The position numbers were made by a program, and so were the translations under genes. DNA of 64,000 nucleotides, from NCBI GenBank assembly GCA_029204225.1, contig CM055096.1, forward strand, positions 77,688,580-77,752,579, given 5' to 3'. The notes beneath the pieces are model-generated. The model made no database searches and had not been told where the DNA came from. It was given only the letters and a program-made list of their open reading frames with translations. This DNA is from Diphasiastrum complanatum. Lineage: Eukaryota > Streptophyta > Lycopodiopsida > Lycopodiales > Lycopodiaceae. Below are positions 24,616 to 35,605 of the stretch, piece after piece. Within the stretch, counting starts at the first letter, position 1. Every line of letters starts with the position of its first letter.

Positions 24616-25420
24616 AAGGGTATGGATTTACCCTGATACTAACAAGGACGGCCACATCCTTCTTGTTACAAAAAGATATGTTACTGGACTATATAGTAAG
24701 CGTAGTGGTTTGCAGGATTGGGCATCTGTTTAGTTTGAGTCGGTCTTGAGTTTGGTAAACTTTAATGGCATGGATTTGCTCAGGTTATCTTGAATGACGT
24801 GGATTTGACCAAGCATTGTTTCATTGAGGCCATTGGCTACCAAGTCTGTTATTGGTACCAATTGGTTCACTATGACATGGATGTGCCCTTATACCAACTT
24901 CTATGGTCAAACCATACCTTTTCCATTTTAGTGGATGAGTACGGTTGCTTCATAAAATGTTGTAGATGATTGTATTGTAATAATATGATTACTTGCCTAA
25001 AACTGATCAGTATGGCGGATGCCTTGATACGGTGATATTAAGGCAAGACCAACAACATAATTTGGATAATGGTAGGGAAGATTGGACTGATTATGATACA
25101 TTTTAGTCAAGTTGGTAGTGAATTTTGTTTTGGACATGGATAACAATTGATGCTCAACTATGACACCTGTCTTCCTCACCGAACTAATTCGTGCGGTTTT
25201 GTTTTGTGGGATGGTGGCAAGAAACAACTAAGTTTCTCAATACTTGCTTCACTTTATGGTACCATATACTGTAAGTTTTTATATAGCTTTGTGTAAACAT
25301 GTTATGCTATAAGAAGACTGAAAAGGTTTGGTCTTGACTTGTCAAGAGGGAAATTTGTGTCACTCTCTATCTCTCACACATGAAAAAATCAACTATGGCT
25401 TGTATAATGGTTTTGGCCTC
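24616..25420. other. Unassigned sequence
   Basis: It has a diffuse recurring CATGGAT-T/G-TG motif but no gene. It may include the untranslated part of the Penelope-like element. A truncated Copia begins near 25420. Confidence 0.3.
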
Positions 25421-27111
25421 CCTCCTCAGATCGGATCCAGTATTTCCATTCTCTCACAGCTATCCATAGCCATTGGACATTTTCCTATCTTCAAGAGATC
25501 TTGATCAATGAAGAATATAGGCTTCAAGCAAGAGGTGGATCTACATCGACACTTCAAGAGGATGCTATGTTCACAAAGGGCAAATTCAAGGGCAAAACTA
25601 AAAGTAAGTGGTCTAAAGGGCAAGATCAAGTGGATGCTTCTTAAGTGCTTCTATTGTGGCATCAAAGGACACTTTGCAAGTGAGTGCTACTAGAAGAAGA
25701 TAGATAAAGGAGACAAGCAAGGTAATCTTACTCTTGATGAGGATGGTTTGGATGTTCAAGATGCAATGATGATGCTTTTGTGATGTCTTCATGTATGCTT
25801 GCTAATGATGGAGATCTAGATCCTTGGTGGATTGATAGTGGAGCAAGTTCACATATGACTTTTCACAAAGAGTACTTCACTTCTTTGTTGGCATATGGAG
25901 ATGACAAGAGGGTGATTTACATGGCCAATGATGGTGAGTGTGCAATCAAAGGGATTGGCACAATTTCTACTTCTCTCTCTACAAATAGGAATGTTCATTT
26001 GAAGAATGTCTTGTTTATTCCATCTATTACCAATAATTTGCTTAGTGTGAGACAAATGCTAAGTAAAGGCTTGAAGGTGGAGTTTGATGGAGATGCTTGT
26101 ATGATCAAAATGAAGGATGTATTGGTTGGAAAAGGTAAAAGACAAGGGAAGTTGTTCAAACTAGATGCTCGTGTTATTGCTAACCAAGTTGGATGTACTA
26201 TTGCGAGGGAGAAAATACCTATTCAAGAGGTTTGGCATAAAAGGATGGGACACCTCAACTTCAAGTCATTGGAGGTAATGGTCAGGAAGAAGATTGTGAT
26301 AGGTCTTCCAAGTTCCTTAAGTGGCATCAAACATGTTTGTGAGTCTTGTGCTTTGTCTAAGTCACATAGACAACCTTATACTAGATCTATATCTAGATCT
26401 ATAAAGCCTTTTCAACTTGTACATTCAGATCTTCATGGATTTACTACAATCATCAATAGTGGAGCTAAGATGTATGTAACATTCATTTTAGTAGATTTTG
26501 TTGGATCTATCTACTAAAGAGCAAGGATGAAGTGTATGATGTATTTATCAAGTTCAAGAATTCAAGGGAGAACCAATTTTCCACAAAGATCAAGTGCTGA
26601 AGGAGTGACAATGGTGGTGAGTACATATCTACCAAGTTCAAGGCCTTTTGTGATGAGCATGGGATCAAGAGGAGTATACAACATCAAGGACCCCACAACA
26701 AAATGGAGTGGCTGAAAGGAAGAATAGGACTTTATGTGAAAGTGCTAAAGCTATGAGGTTAAGTGCTAATCTTGACAAACCATTTTGGGATCCAGCTTTG
26801 TTGTGTGCCAATTTCTTGTGCAATAGGTGGCTGAGTGCTATTTTGGATGGAAGGACACCTTTTGAGATGCTATTCAAGAGGAGGCCGAGTGTCAACTTTC
26901 TAAGAACCGTTGGATGCACATGCTATGTCAACATTACTCTTGATGATAGGACCAAGGAGGATCCATATACATTCCTTCTACTAAAAAAGTGATTGTTGGT
27001 AGAGATGTCATAATTGATGAGGGGAACATTCCAAAAGTATCTTCAAGCATGATTGATGGTGAGGTAGATGGATCTAACATTCTTGATGTTGATGTAAAGG
27101 ATCCTACTTTG
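25421..27111 (+). pseudogene. Copia gag end, protease and integrase (5'-truncated; part 1)
   Basis: The gag tail has NEEYRLQARGGSTSTLQEDA and a perfect knuckle CFYCGIKGHFASEC (25648-25690). The protease has WWIDSGASSHMTFHKEYF (25825-25880). The GAG-pre-integrase domain has VWHKRMGHLNFKSLE and CESCALSKSHRQPY (zinc-binding H and C residues). The integrase core begins LVHSDLHG and continues after frameshifts near 26515 (RSDNGGEY-like region near 26605) and 26700 (AERKNRTLCESAKAM). It is interrupted by the CTTTG insertion at 27111. Gag start and 5' LTR are missing. Confidence 0.88.
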
Positions 27112-27940
27112 TGTGAAAAATGCAAAAATAAGCTTGGTAGAGGCCAAAAATCTTGTATATAGATGATTACACATGTGTGCAGCCTGTTCCCACGTGTGAA
27201 TAATGTACTTGTCATGTACCATAATCATATAGGTTCTACATATGATTTAATTCAAGTTCTAGTGGCTAAAAAGGCCAAAAACTAGTTTTCTAGACATATG
27301 ACACATAGCATCAATCTATTGATTGCATGAGCCACATCCTTTGGTTAGGTGTCATATCACATGTGTAGAGGACAGCTCACATGTGTGAAATAAGCTGAAG
27401 TAGGCGAATTTTGACTTCTAGAAGATTTCCAAGTAGATCTCCATATAGAAGGAAAATGGACCAAAAGTGCTCAAAATAGAAGGTTTTGTCCAAGTGTCAT
27501 TTTTGCATGATGAATCATCATATGACAAAGCACCTTCACACATGTGGGATCATAGGGATGATCAGTACCACGAGATCCCACTTATTGTATATATAGAGCC
27601 ACATTTGGCCATAATCAATGTGAGACACCAATATGGGTTTAGGAAGCAATTTTGAGTGATTCTCTCCATTTGTCTACATTTGTTTTGATTGTTTTGAGGT
27701 TCTATCAATGTGTAATTGATTTTCAGGTTGGAGTCCGTACCCTGACAGGGTTTCACACGTGTGAAACCAGCAAGTACATTTACCTTCAATAAATGATTGT
27801 TCTTGTTTGGATTTTATGTCTAGAATTGATCTAGATTGATCTTAATCTTATGTAGATTGATAGATCAAGTAAATAACATCCAATCCCTCTTGAGGATCAG
27901 ATTAGGATCCACTCTTGGTCCTTTTTGTACTTTTTCCACA
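27112..27940 (+). mobile_element. 5' LTR of non-autonomous element
   Basis: 829 bp, TG...CA. It carries an array of CAC(A/G)TGTG motifs at 27170, 27191, 27358, 27378, 27539 and the 16-bp perfect palindrome TTTCACACGTGTGAAA at 27751-27766. Confidence 0.92.
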
Positions 27941-27953
27941 TGGTATCAAAGCC
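27941..27953 (+). other. Primer-binding site (tRNA-iMet)
   Basis: TGGTATCAAAGCC immediately follows the LTR. Confidence 0.85.
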
Positions 27954-29542
27954 TAGTACAAGAGGTTTTGTTGAAATTGATAGGGTTAATCCAAATCATT
28001 GCCAAAATTAGCAGTTTTTGGAAACTAGTCAAATTTTGTGTAGCGAGTTGGATTTGATAGCTATCCTCAAAATTTTTGGTCCAAATCTTGTTGTGGGCTG
28101 TAGGAACACTTTTCACACGTGTGAGGCCGTACAACCCCGGTTTTGACTGAGAAATTTCAAAAATTTGTAGAATTTGACTCACATACTCAATTTGAGTGTT
28201 TTTTGGTGCAAAATCAAGCATTTTCTATAGAGAATCTAATCCCTTGATTAGCTCTTGGATTCGATCAGCCAAGAAATTAAATTTGAAGCTTGAAATAGGT
28301 ACATTAATTGATCATCTCTGATTTTTTGAGTGTATGTTGAAGTTGAGAGAGATTTTGCTAAGATCATAGATTAAGGAGTGATATGCAAGGTGAGAGGTTG
28401 AATTCCATTGTACCATCACTCTAGATTTGTTCAAGAGTGATAGGGTCAAGTTTAGAAGCATCAATTTGCTAGAAAACATCCTTGGATCTGTCCTCCAAGT
28501 GAAACCTTTGAGAGTTTCTAGTGCATATAGAGCATCTATGCAAATCTTTTGTAGAATTTGACATAGATTGGCTTAAATTGAGAGTTCTAGAAAAGAGATT
28601 GAGATCCAAGTCACATTGTTCAACCCTACTCAATTTGTTTGAGTGATTGTAAGGTTTGAAAAGAGTCATTAAGGTGTCTATGGCAAATGTGTAGAGAGAG
28701 ATCCAATTTTCTAAAGAGTTCCTTCCTTTGTAGAGGGCAAGACCTAGAAGCTCATTATGTGTTGTTATTGGTGGAGAATTTGTATTCTCCTAGGTGATCA
28801 AATCTTTCTAAGTGGCATTAGCTCTTTGAAGCACAATATCTTAGTGAGAAAAATCACAACTTTTGATTTTGAATTTCATTCCAAGTCTTAAAAGTAGAGT
28901 AATTGGTGGAATCCAATAGGAGTGATTGAATTCAATTTGTTGAGCAAAAATTGACATAGTATGTATGAAACTCAAATTAGTTCTATTCAACTTTCTTTGT
29001 GAGAGTGCGAGGGTCAATTTGTGATCCCATTTGATGTCTATAATGAGGAGGAGTCCATATTTGAGTATTAATGTATGGTTGAGATCTTTGTGAATCTCTA
29101 GTTGTCTAATTTTTAAGCTTTGTGAAAAACTGGTGGTATAGCTTGTTTTCATCAAATCAAATTCATTCTAAATCTCAAGAGTGAGATTATTTGGGTCAAG
29201 AGTGAGTCCAAAAGAAGTGATTCAGTTTGATTTTCATGTGTTTGAAACAAATCCATCTTTTGTTCAAGAATCTCAAGTGTTGAGAAAACTAGTCAAGTGA
29301 AAAGGAAAATCTAAGTGTCAAATCTTTTTCATATCCATTTCAACTTTCAAAAGAAAGAGTCATTGGTATTTGATAAGTCCAATAGGAGATTGGATCTGAT
29401 TTCTTTAGTGATTTGATTCAAAGATTGTGTGCTTTTGTCTTAGTGATCAAATCAAAGTTTCCAAGTGACTAGTCATTACTGTGAAGATTGATTCTTAGGT
29501 TTGTGAGCTAGATCTTTTGTAGATCATTCTAGATTATTGAAG
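27954..29542 (+). other. Long untranslated leader of the non-autonomous element
   Basis: About 1.6 kb without a plausible plus-strand frame, containing recurring phrases such as TCCAATAGGAG and GAGTGATTG. It may hold the packaging signal; that is inference. Confidence 0.55.
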
Positions 29543-29983
29543 ATGTTCAAATCTAGTCTCTTGAAAGTCACAAATTACATTTGTAGAATCATATCACAGG
29601 TTTTTATTCACATGGCATCAATAGGTGGCATCCTACTGAAGGAAAGAAAGGATCCTAAGTGCAACCTTTGTGGCAAGGGAGGATATATTTTCTCAAAATG
29701 CTACAAAAAGAAGACCAATCCATCCAAGGAGAACCAAGGCAAGGGGGCCGAGGTGAAGGATGGAGCTTCAAGTTCGAAATGCAAATACAAGAAGGACAAG
29801 TCCAAGGAAAGGTGTTTCCTTTGTGGAAAGGTATATGAGGCTTGGAGTCTCATAAGGACTTGCAAGATTTGTCTTCAAGAGTCCATCACAACACATGTCA
29901 AATATTTTGAAATTTTTTATTTGGAAGTACATTGTTTGGTTCAAGATGCAAAGATAGATGTCACTTTCATGAAAGTAACCTAG
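29543..29983 (+). CDS. Gag-like zinc-knuckle ORF (ORF1) of non-autonomous element
   Basis: About 146 codons from the first ATG (29543); a second candidate start at 29603 begins MASIGGILLKERKD. It contains CNLCGKGGYIFSKC, a CCHC knuckle in which the His is Tyr, then a Lys/Glu-rich linker (SKENQGKGAEVKDGASS), then CFLCGK, the first half of a second knuckle whose remainder has drifted. Such double knuckles belong to the nucleocapsid part of Copia gag; the gag core upstream is absent. It ends with a single TAG and is in the same frame as the following ORF, nine bases away. Confidence 0.6.
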   Translation: MFKSSLLKVTNYICRIISQVFIHMASIGGILLKERKDPKCNLCGKGGYIFSKCYKKKTNPSKENQGKGAEVKDGASSSKCKYKKDKSKERCFLCGKVYEAWSLIRTCKICLQESITTHVKYFEIFYLEVHCLVQDAKIDVTFMKVT

Positions 29984-29992
29984 ATTTATTTT

Positions 29993-30916
29993 ATGTCCTT
30001 GGAAAGTATTTTGCTTGGAACTTTAGATAAGTTTAAACTTATTGTTATGATCCAAGAGATATCAATCAAGAATAAGGAGCATCAATCACAAAATGAAAAT
30101 AGTTTCATTTATGCTCTCATGTCAACTTATGAAGATCTATTTCGCTTTGAAGGGATTTTTGTATCTCAAAGGTGGCTTAAGGCAATGCTAGTTGAGTGTG
30201 ATGCCTTAAAAGATAGCAAAATATGTTTTCCTTGTAAGCTTACATTAGTTATGAAGTCAAGGGAATGGAAATATCTTCATAATGTAGGATCTTTTGGTTC
30301 CAATAAGATCATGAATGATGTGTTCATTCATAAAGATGAAAATTGTATGTTTTCAATCCTAAAGGCAAGTTGTAAACTTCTTATGAGAATAAGTGAAGCA
30401 TCCAAAGTGGACACTTATATCCATAAGCAAGTAGTTAGCCTTATTGAGATGGAGATACCTTTTGATTTCAATATCAAAAAAATCATGCCAAGTTGTGGTG
30501 ATTTTTGGACTTATGTTTCTAGCATAAGTAATCTTGATAATCATAGGAAGTGCATATTGAATGGTTATACTTGTTGTGATCATTATGAGACATGGAGGTC
30601 TCGGATTTCCATCAAGATGGAGCATCATGAAGAGGATCTTAAGGAGTCATCTCAAGGTTCAAGTGTGCCAAGGATTGAGGAGGAGAGACCTTCTCAAGTT
30701 GTGATTCCTAAAAGAAACTCAAGAAACATGGTTGAACCCATGTGGCTCACATTTCAAGGGAAAGAGGAGCATATCTCATGTGAAAGAGCAAGCCTCAAGG
30801 TCAAGCATCTACATGAAAATTGGAAGGAATCAATTTTGGAGGTGCTAGGATGGTGCAAAGCTCTCAAGCTCATCAAAGATGTCAACATCAAAGAAGCACT
30901 ATCATGGATATGGTGA
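29993..30916 (+). CDS. Unrecognised 307-aa ORF (ORF2) of non-autonomous element
   Basis: It starts with ATG and is open for 307 codons, which is unusual among the decayed frames here. I recognise no domain: there is no DSG protease, D-D-E integrase or Y-x-D-D RT motif. It has a Cys-containing N-terminal half (ICFPCKLTL, KASCKLLMRI), a middle with YTCCDHYETWRSRIS, and a charged stretch (EHHEEDLKESSQGS, RIEEERPSQVVIPKR) resembling the hydrophilic linker of Copia polyproteins. It is in frame with ORF1 across one amber codon, so the two may once have been one ~455-residue protein. It could be a highly diverged gag/pol remnant or a captured sequence. Confidence 0.55.
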   Translation: MSLESILLGTLDKFKLIVMIQEISIKNKEHQSQNENSFIYALMSTYEDLFRFEGIFVSQRWLKAMLVECDALKDSKICFPCKLTLVMKSREWKYLHNVGSFGSNKIMNDVFIHKDENCMFSILKASCKLLMRISEASKVDTYIHKQVVSLIEMEIPFDFNIKKIMPSCGDFWTYVSSISNLDNHRKCILNGYTCCDHYETWRSRISIKMEHHEEDLKESSQGSSVPRIEEERPSQVVIPKRNSRNMVEPMWLTFQGKEEHISCERASLKVKHLHENWKESILEVLGWCKALKLIKDVNIKEALSWIW

Positions 30917-31044
30917 TTTCAGATCAACAGCAAGCTCATTGGCTGATCTTCACACCCTTTGAACCAGAAAAAGACCAATTCAGCCCATGGAGTCAAGTCC
31001 AATATCATCATGTTTTCCATCAAGCTAGATTTACCAAGCTAGAT

Positions 31045-31057
31045 TTTTGAGGAGGAG
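31045..31057 (+). other. Polypurine tract
   Basis: TTTTGAGGAGGAG lies directly before the 3' LTR start. Confidence 0.7.
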
Positions 31058-31868
31058 TGTGAAAAATGCAAAAATAAGCTTGGTAGAGGCCAAAAATCTT
31101 GTATATAGATGATTACACATGTGTGAAGCCTGTTCCCACGTGTGAAAATAATGTACTTGTCATGTACCATAATCATATAGGTTGTACATATGATTTAATT
31201 CAAGTTCTAGTGGCTAAAAAGGCCAAAAACTAGTTTTCTAGACATATGACACATGGCATCAATCAATCTTTGGTTAGGTGTCATATCACATGTGTAGAGG
31301 ACAACTCACATGTGTGAAATAAGCTGAAGTAGGCGAATTTTGACTTCTAGAAGATTTCCAAGTAGATCTCCATATAGAAGGAAAATGGACCAAAGTGCTC
31401 AAAATAGAAGGTTTTGTCCAAGTGTCATTTTTGCATGATGAATCATCATATGACAAAGCACCTTCACACATGTGGGATCATAGGGATGATCAGTACCACG
31501 AGCTCCCACTTATTGTATATATAGAGCCACATTTGGCCATAATCAATGTGAGACACCAATCTGGGTTTAGGAAGCAATTTTGAGTGATTCTATCCATTTG
31601 TCTACATTTGTTTTAATTGTTTTGAGGTTCTATCAATGTGTACTTGATTTTCAGGTTGGAGTCCGTACCCTGACAGGGTTTCACACGTGTGAAACCAGCA
31701 AGTACATTTACCCTCAATAAATGATTGTTCTTGTTTGGATTTTATGTCTAGAATTGATCTAGATTGATCTTAATCTTATGTAGATTGATAGATCAAGTAA
31801 ATCTAACATCGAATCTCTTGAGGATCAGATTAGGATCCACTCTTGGTCCTTTTTGTACTTTTTCCACA
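31058..31868 (+). mobile_element. 3' LTR of non-autonomous element
   Basis: It is nearly identical to 27112-27940. Differences include an ~18-base deletion near 31262 and small indels. It ends CCACA, followed by the target duplication. Confidence 0.92.
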
Positions 31869-32958
31869 CTTTGGATGGTGATGATGATGGACCTTCATCA
31901 AGTCAAAAGCCAAGGAGAACATCAAGGGAAAGACAAGTACCTTCAAGGCTCACATATGATGCAAAAGGTAAGCAAGTAGTTTTTGGAGATTATGTTGCTT
32001 TCCTAACCCCTTTTGATGAACCTACAAGTGTAGATCAAGCAAGGAAAGAAGAGGAGTGGATCCAAGCAATGGATCTTGAGTATCAAGCTCTTATGAAGAA
32101 TGGAACATGGAGATTGGTGGAGTTACCTAAGGACAAGAAAGCTATTGGATGTAAATGGATCTTCAAGGTGAAGACAAACGAAGATGGATCTATCAACAAG
32201 TACAAGGCAAGGTTAGTGGCAAAAGGATATGCTCAACAACAAGGGATTGACTATGATGAGACCTTTGCACCCTGTGGCAAATATGGTAAGCATTCGAGTC
32301 ATCATTTCACTTGCTACACTTTATGGATGAGATCTATGGCAAATGGACATTTCAAATGCATTATTGAATAGTGATCTTGAGGAGGAAGTGTACATGGAGC
32401 AGCCCAAGAGCTACATTTCATCAACAAAGCCAAATTATGTGTGTCTACTACAAAAGAGCTTGCATGGCCTTAAGCAAGCACCAAGGAGTTGGTATGCTAA
32501 GCTTAGCACTTTTTTACTCTCTGAAGGCTTTGTTATGAGTGAGTATGATCATTCACTTTATTATAGGTTTGCTGGAAATGATGTTACCATCTTGCTCTAG
32601 TGAGGTCAAGTACAAAGCTCTTACACATTACACAAAGGAGATGGTATGGATCAAGAGGATGATCAAGGATCTTCACTTGCTGGATTTTTCAGAGAGCCCA
32701 ATCATCTCTTGTGACAATCAATCAGCCCAAAGATTTGCAACTATCTTCCATGCTAGGAGCAAGCATATTGAGGTGCAATATCATTTTGTGAGGGAGCAAG
32801 TCATTGCAAAGGAGATGGATCTTCAACATGTGTCCTCAAGGGAATGTGTAGTTGATATTTTCACCAAAGCATTGGGAAAGGACTTGTTCATGAAGCATAG
32901 GACATCACTTGGAGTGTTATCAAAGTCCATGCTAAAACTAGTTGAAGAGGGAGTGTGA
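31869..32958 (+). pseudogene. Copia RT and RNase H (part 2 of the interrupted element)
   Basis: It resumes exactly at CTTTG. RT shows EEEWIQAMDLEYQALMKNGTW, GCKWIFKVKTNEDGSINKYK and YAQQQGIDYDETFAP. A frameshift near 32340 is followed by MDISNALLNSDLEEEVYMEQP and LHGLKQAPRSWYAKL. Near 32596 the frame jumps from NDVTIL to SSEVKYKAL, so the YVDD catalytic motif and the connection domain are deleted. RNase H has CDNQSA, RSKHIEVQYHFVREQV and DIFTKAL. It ends EEGV at a stop overlapping the 3' LTR start. Confidence 0.9.
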
Positions 32959-33300
32959 AAGATTCAACTAGTTTGATCATATTTGCTATATTTTCATATT
33001 GGGCATATTGAGGCCAACTTTGTTTGTTATTTTTGGATCCACACATGTGAAATACAGTAGCTTGCTGGTTTTGTATGGACAGCAACAGTACTTTATCATT
33101 TTATTCATGTTTGATCAAGTTCTATTAGAGTTTGCATCTCATTTTGTGTGTAGATGTTGATTTTTCTACATTGGTGAGATTGGTAGTGTATTCTCTTTCT
33201 AACCAAAGATCTTTCAAGTGGATTGGATCATAATGATCTAAAATCCTTCACACTTAGTGCCTACAAATAGAATAGATACCAAATGCATATGTAAATCTTT
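32954..33300 (+). mobile_element. 3' LTR (start) of the interrupted Copia
   Basis: TGTGAAAGATTCAACTAG follows the polypurine tract GAAGAGGGAG (32944-32953). A CACATGTG motif lies at 33042-33049, as in the related LTRs. The right end cannot be placed without a second copy. Confidence 0.6.
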
Positions 33301-33427
33301 AAGGGATGACTCCCATTGGCTCTAAGATTGCTAGAAATTGTGCTCTTTAAACCACACTTTGATTATTGTATAAATGCATTCTTTCTTAGTTAGCTAAGTT
33401 GCAAATATTTAGTTTTGTTGCTTTGAG

Positions 33428-33428
<1 letters not shown>

Positions 33429-33503
<75 letters not shown>
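33429..33503. repeat. (AC)n microsatellite, ~75 bp
   Basis: About 37 uninterrupted AC units. Confidence 0.99.
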
Positions 33504-33504
<1 letters not shown>

Positions 33505-34099
33505 CAACATAATCATTATTGATAGTATCTAACATTTGCATTCTGATTGCATGCTTGAATGATGTTGACATATAACTTCTTCTAGCTAAGTGTTATTAAT
33601 TTTACCAAGATAACACAATCCTATAAGTTTTGTCAAATGTTTTCAAATCAAATTATTATTATTATGACTTCGATACATGTGAATAATGATTAGTTTATAA
33701 CATGGATGTGAAAATACATGAGATGTGGCTATTTATACTGAAGTGTGGGCATTCAAATTTGTTGATCATTGATCATTCTATGCTTGAGTGATCACAAGGC
33801 CTCTAGATCATCCAATATTAAGGATCAACCATTTCTTGGATTGGAAGTGAGTGAGTTATGGTGATATGAAGGGACCATAGCTATTGTTCTAACGATTGAT
33901 CTAGAATGTGGTATAGATTTCCACTACACAAGGGTGACTATCTATCTACTCTATGGATAAGAGGACCATTTGATGTCTTAGCTATATTGGATCATCCATG
34001 GGTTGGATATAGGGAGTACTCTATGCGGCCAATGATTTATTACCACACAATGTTCATATGGACAACCAACAATTGGTTGTCACATACTACATGAGCCTA
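33504..34099. other. Unassigned AT-rich sequence
   Basis: No gene or repeat boundary recognised; it may include the outer part of the Copia 3' LTR. Confidence 0.3.
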
Positions 34100-34640
34100 T
34101 GTGGATTGTTACATAGTGCAATGCACCTCTTGTGCATGCACACTGTGGAAGGTGCATGGGTTATGTGGTTTCCATTCACCCTCGTTAGCTATCCAAATGA
34201 AGGTAACCATGAAAGGTTTCATGCTTAAGTGTCAATCTCCCATTGGTTGTCCACATGAGAGTGATGGAGGAAGGTCCAGATTTTTGAAAAGCATATTTAA
34301 GTTTTATTTATGAATGCGACTTTAAAATCCAATGAAAGAGCAAGGATGCTTGATATTGTAGGGCTTTACCTCTCAGGTACTTGCAACAAGTGCCCATTTC
34401 CTTTTTGTATCTGAAGCCACCTTCAGAAATAGAAATTATATGTCCTTCTAAAAAAAATAAAATCTTAAAGCAAAACCTTGATGGACAACCAATTGGAGAT
34501 TGACACTTGAGCATGAAATGTTTAAGTAGATCATTCATGTCCACAAGCAACAATTGGATGCCACATAATCCATGCGTTGGATATCCACATGAACATTTTG
34601 CACATGCTCTATGGGGCAGCCAGTCATTACAAAAAGTCCC
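34100..34640. repeat. Diverged inverted repeat (fold-back), arms ~150 bp
   Basis: 34217-34253 and 34482-34518 are reverse complements with only 2 differences in 37. Similarity continues outward (GCATGGGTTATGTGG near 34155 versus GCATGGATTATGTGG on the other strand near 34573). The loop is about 230 bases. It could be a MITE-like fold-back element or a hairpin precursor for small RNAs; no target duplication is identified. Confidence 0.65.
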
Positions 34641-35549
34641 TTTTCACTCAAGTCCTTCACCTTGGTCCACGTGGTGCTCTTAGGCTTCATGCTTTTGAAG
34701 TTTGGTTGGCTGGCCCCCTTCCATAGGATCACCTACCCCTCAAAAACCACTCCCAAGCCTTTACACCACACACTTAAGAAGAATAAGTACAAAGACGACA
34801 ATCCCTCGCTCACTACTCTCGAGACTTTGTAGTATCTAAGAATCATAAGGCGTTAAAACTTAGAAACTTAGGGTTGTTGCCCCCACCCCACCCATGATTC
34901 TTAAACCATGAAAAGCCCTTGCGAGTGACTCTTCCACTATACATATTCTAGATTTTCTTCCCTAAGAAACTCGTCCCAGCTTCATAATTGAAGTGGGAGA
35001 CCCATTCCAAGCTCTTGATGGGTCATAAGTCATATATGAATTATAATACTATGACCAAGTGCCAATGGCCTTTGATAGTATGATACTATATATGCATATG
35101 TAAGGGATTGATAATTATTTGTACTAGGGGAAATGATATATCCGGTAAATTGGACCCATCCACTACCCACTATTTAATTAGTTTCCCAAAGGAGTTATAT
35201 TTTTCTGGAAATAATTATTATTTTCCAAAAAGCCCATCCTTTTAAGGATTCGATATATGGTGCGACAAAATCCGCAAAAGAAAAAGCGAAATTGATTTGG
35301 GGCGAAGTACGACCACGCCTTCGGACTCCAAACGATTATATGCTGAGCTACATAGCTACCTGGCGTCCGTGATTTGACCTGATCTTTTTCCGTTTCCTTT
35401 GGTCTTGGCCCTCCCTGGGGACGCTAACCTGGATGGGGATGTTCGGTGCGCCCAATGACGGCGTCTGGCCTCCGTTATCTGCTAGGCGCTTGAAGTTAAA
35501 CGGCGATGTCTCACCGCCTTGGAACGTACAGAGGACTGGTGGATTAGCT
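34641..35549. other. Upstream intergenic region of the CCCH gene
   Basis: No gene seen. Composition shifts to GC-rich from about 35290, as expected when approaching a promoter. Confidence 0.4.
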
Positions 35550-35605
35550 GGCCCACGTGGCGGTCTCTGGCTGGGCCACAGTGGAGTTTCTCCGTGTTTA
35601 TAACT
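35550..35605 (+). promoter_or_regulatory. Putative CCCH gene promoter: G-box, GGCCCA elements, TATA
   Basis: A G-box CCACGTGG lies at 35553-35560, adjoining GGCCCA (35550), with TGGGCC at 35573-35578 (site II/TCP-type) and TTTATAA at about 35596-35602. A GA-rich stretch follows, as in many plant 5' UTRs. The transcription start is probably near 35630. All roles are inferred from sequence. Confidence 0.45.

Larger units (their letters stand above)
27112..31868 (+). mobile_element. 4.76-kb non-autonomous LTR retrotransposon, target duplication CTTTG
   Basis: CTTTG at 27107-27111 is repeated at 31869-31873. Both LTRs start TGTGAAAAATGC and end TTTTTCCACA. A perfect tRNA-iMet primer site follows the 5' LTR and a polypurine tract precedes the 3' LTR. 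The interior has a ~1.6-kb untranslated leader, a zinc-knuckle ORF and a 307-codon ORF, but no protease, integrase, RT or RNase H. The pol of the host Copia resumes exactly at the right duplication. The LTRs are nearly identical apart from a few indels, so the insertion is recent. Confidence 0.93.

Noticed and set aside
27751-27766. CRISPR-like or phage-type repeat array in the palindrome-rich LTR
   Set aside because: The CACRTGTG sites are irregularly spaced, without equal spacers, inside a plant LTR; a CRISPR interpretation does not apply.
28841-29155. Minus-strand 104-codon frame in the leader of the non-autonomous element
   Set aside because: Opposite to the element's orientation, with biased composition and no recognisable motif.
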